A stretch of 64,000 bases of DNA from Hybos culiciformis (Eukaryota; Arthropoda; Insecta; Diptera; Hybotidae), in assembly GCA_964007475.1 (NCBI GenBank), contig OZ023273.1:73447842-73511841 (forward strand). The letters run 5' to 3'. Position numbers and translations under genes: made by a program. Under the pieces are notes generated by a model that saw only the letters and a list, made by a program, of their open reading frames with translations, was not told the origin of the DNA and made no database searches. Positions 63,003-64,000 of the stretch are shown piece after piece; position 1 is the stretch's first letter; every line of letters starts with the position of its first letter.

Positions 63003-64000
63003 TATAACTCATGGACATTTTTGTTTCGCAAATCCTAATTCGAATATTTTGTATAAATTATTATAAAATTTTATCTACATATATGAAGATAGCTATGCTA
63101 TTGCACATTTTTAGTCAAGCGATAAAGTTTCATCCACAACATAACATGCGCAACATCTAAACTCCATCATCACCAAGAATTTTTTCATACTCGTCTGTTC
63201 GAATATAAGCAACTCTGTGTACCACTTTTAATTATTTTTTCATTACTTTTCAAATTTGAAAAAAAATTCGGATTTTGATTCTATCGTTTTTAAAGAAAAT
63301 GTTGGTACAAAAAAATAGTGGTTAGGTTCTTTGATAAAAAAAATCGTTGATGAAAACATCAAGGATTGATGAAAACATCAAGGATTGTTGAAAAAAATCT
63401 GAACTCAAGAAATTTTTTTTGCGTTCGTTGTTTTCCTCGCTTGACTCTGGATTTTAATTTTAAAAAACTTACCTTTACAATATGTTGCTGGTTAATTTAT
63501 TTTAATTTTATTTAATTTAATTTTATTTAATTAAATATTATTTTATTTAAATTTTTTTTTGATAAAAAACTCCGATATGAACTTGCTAAAAGTTACTTCG
63601 AAATAATTACGTTAACTTTATTGTTATATTATTCTAAAGTAATATAATAGCAATATTATTCTAGAGTAATATAATAGCAATAACGGATCAAAAAGTATTG
63701 ATTCCTTTTTAAATCTAATTACTTTGTAATCAATACTTTTCTAAATATAATTCCTTTTTAAAAAAAGTATTGATTCCTTTCTAAATCTAATTACTTTGTA
63801 ATCAATACTTTTCTAAATATAATTCCTTGTTAAGAAAAGTATTGATTACTTTTTCAAATGCAATTACTTTGTATTTGAATATCGAAAGTATTTGAAATTT
63901 TACAGCTCTGATGATTAATGCAATTGAATATTGGAAACGTTGACAGATGTATAAATTTAAGTATCGAGTACCTATTTCATTTTAAAAATTTAATTGTGAA

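Larger units (their letters stand above)
61947..64000. repeat. Right arm of the large inverted repeat
   Basis: It is the reverse complement of 58438-61308 without the 800-bp insertion. Differences are sparse, for example G/A in the TTATGCATCTG word and a few bases near 63230. It runs to the window end. Confidence 0.9.

Overview
The window is very AT-rich eukaryotic DNA, almost certainly from an insect or related arthropod. The evidence is its content: BEL/Pao and Ty3/gypsy LTR retrotransposons, a baculovirus-F-like env gene in one BEL/Pao element, LINEs of the jockey/CR1 type, a THAP-domain P-element-like transposase with 55-62 bp introns, and many hAT, PIF and pogo-type non-autonomous elements. 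No bacterial gene organisation is present. Nearly everything recognisable is a transposable element. The one stretch that looks like a host gene is a small C-terminal exon at 25369-25700 (minus), which resembles an IQ-motif dynein regulatory complex subunit and is broken.

Layout. 1-1.2 kb: 3' end of a LINE with a (TAAA)n tail. 2.6-4.1 kb: three hAT-like elements nested inside each other, two with 8-bp target duplications. 4.35-5.32 kb: a PIF-like element with 34-bp inverted repeats and TTA duplications. 5.6-7.3 kb: LINE and SINE remnants. 8.5-13.9 kb: a P-like element whose THAP transposase gene (minus) keeps good splice sites but is split by a 483-bp MITE; between its last coding segments lies a series of eight hairpins with variable stems and a near-constant loop. 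14.9-25.3 kb: a complete but interrupted Ty3/gypsy element (399-bp LTRs, PBS, gag, protease, RT, RNase H, integrase) carrying two DNA transposons. 26.2-27.4 kb: a palindromic repeat, a satellite unit and a 12-bp minisatellite of about 77 units. 27.9-30.4 kb: decayed hAT-like DNA.

30.6-41.4 kb (minus) is a mosaic of a LINE and a degenerate BEL/Pao element with an env gene; env pieces are tandemly copied and fused into the LINE. 42.1-42.8 kb: a hAT MITE built from repeated hairpins. 44.2-44.8 kb: three tRNA-like SINE heads. 45.3-54.8 kb: PIF-like copies, an almost intact BEL/Pao element (45958-53800, 223-bp LTRs, AGCTG target duplication), then an LTR and PBS of a second gypsy element. 55.4-58.0 kb: a 105-bp satellite array with nested palindromes. 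58.4-64.0 kb: a hAT transposon present as a large inverted repeat around a 200-N gap, with an extra hAT insertion in only one arm.

How the parts work together: the LTR elements each encode capsid, protease, reverse transcriptase/RNase H and integrase for copy-and-paste movement. The MITEs depend on transposases not encoded here, except that the hAT and P-like fragments show such families once had coding copies. Layered insertions with target duplications give a relative insertion order. Several coding frames are broken only by one-base changes in homopolymers, so some elements may be more intact than the assembly shows.
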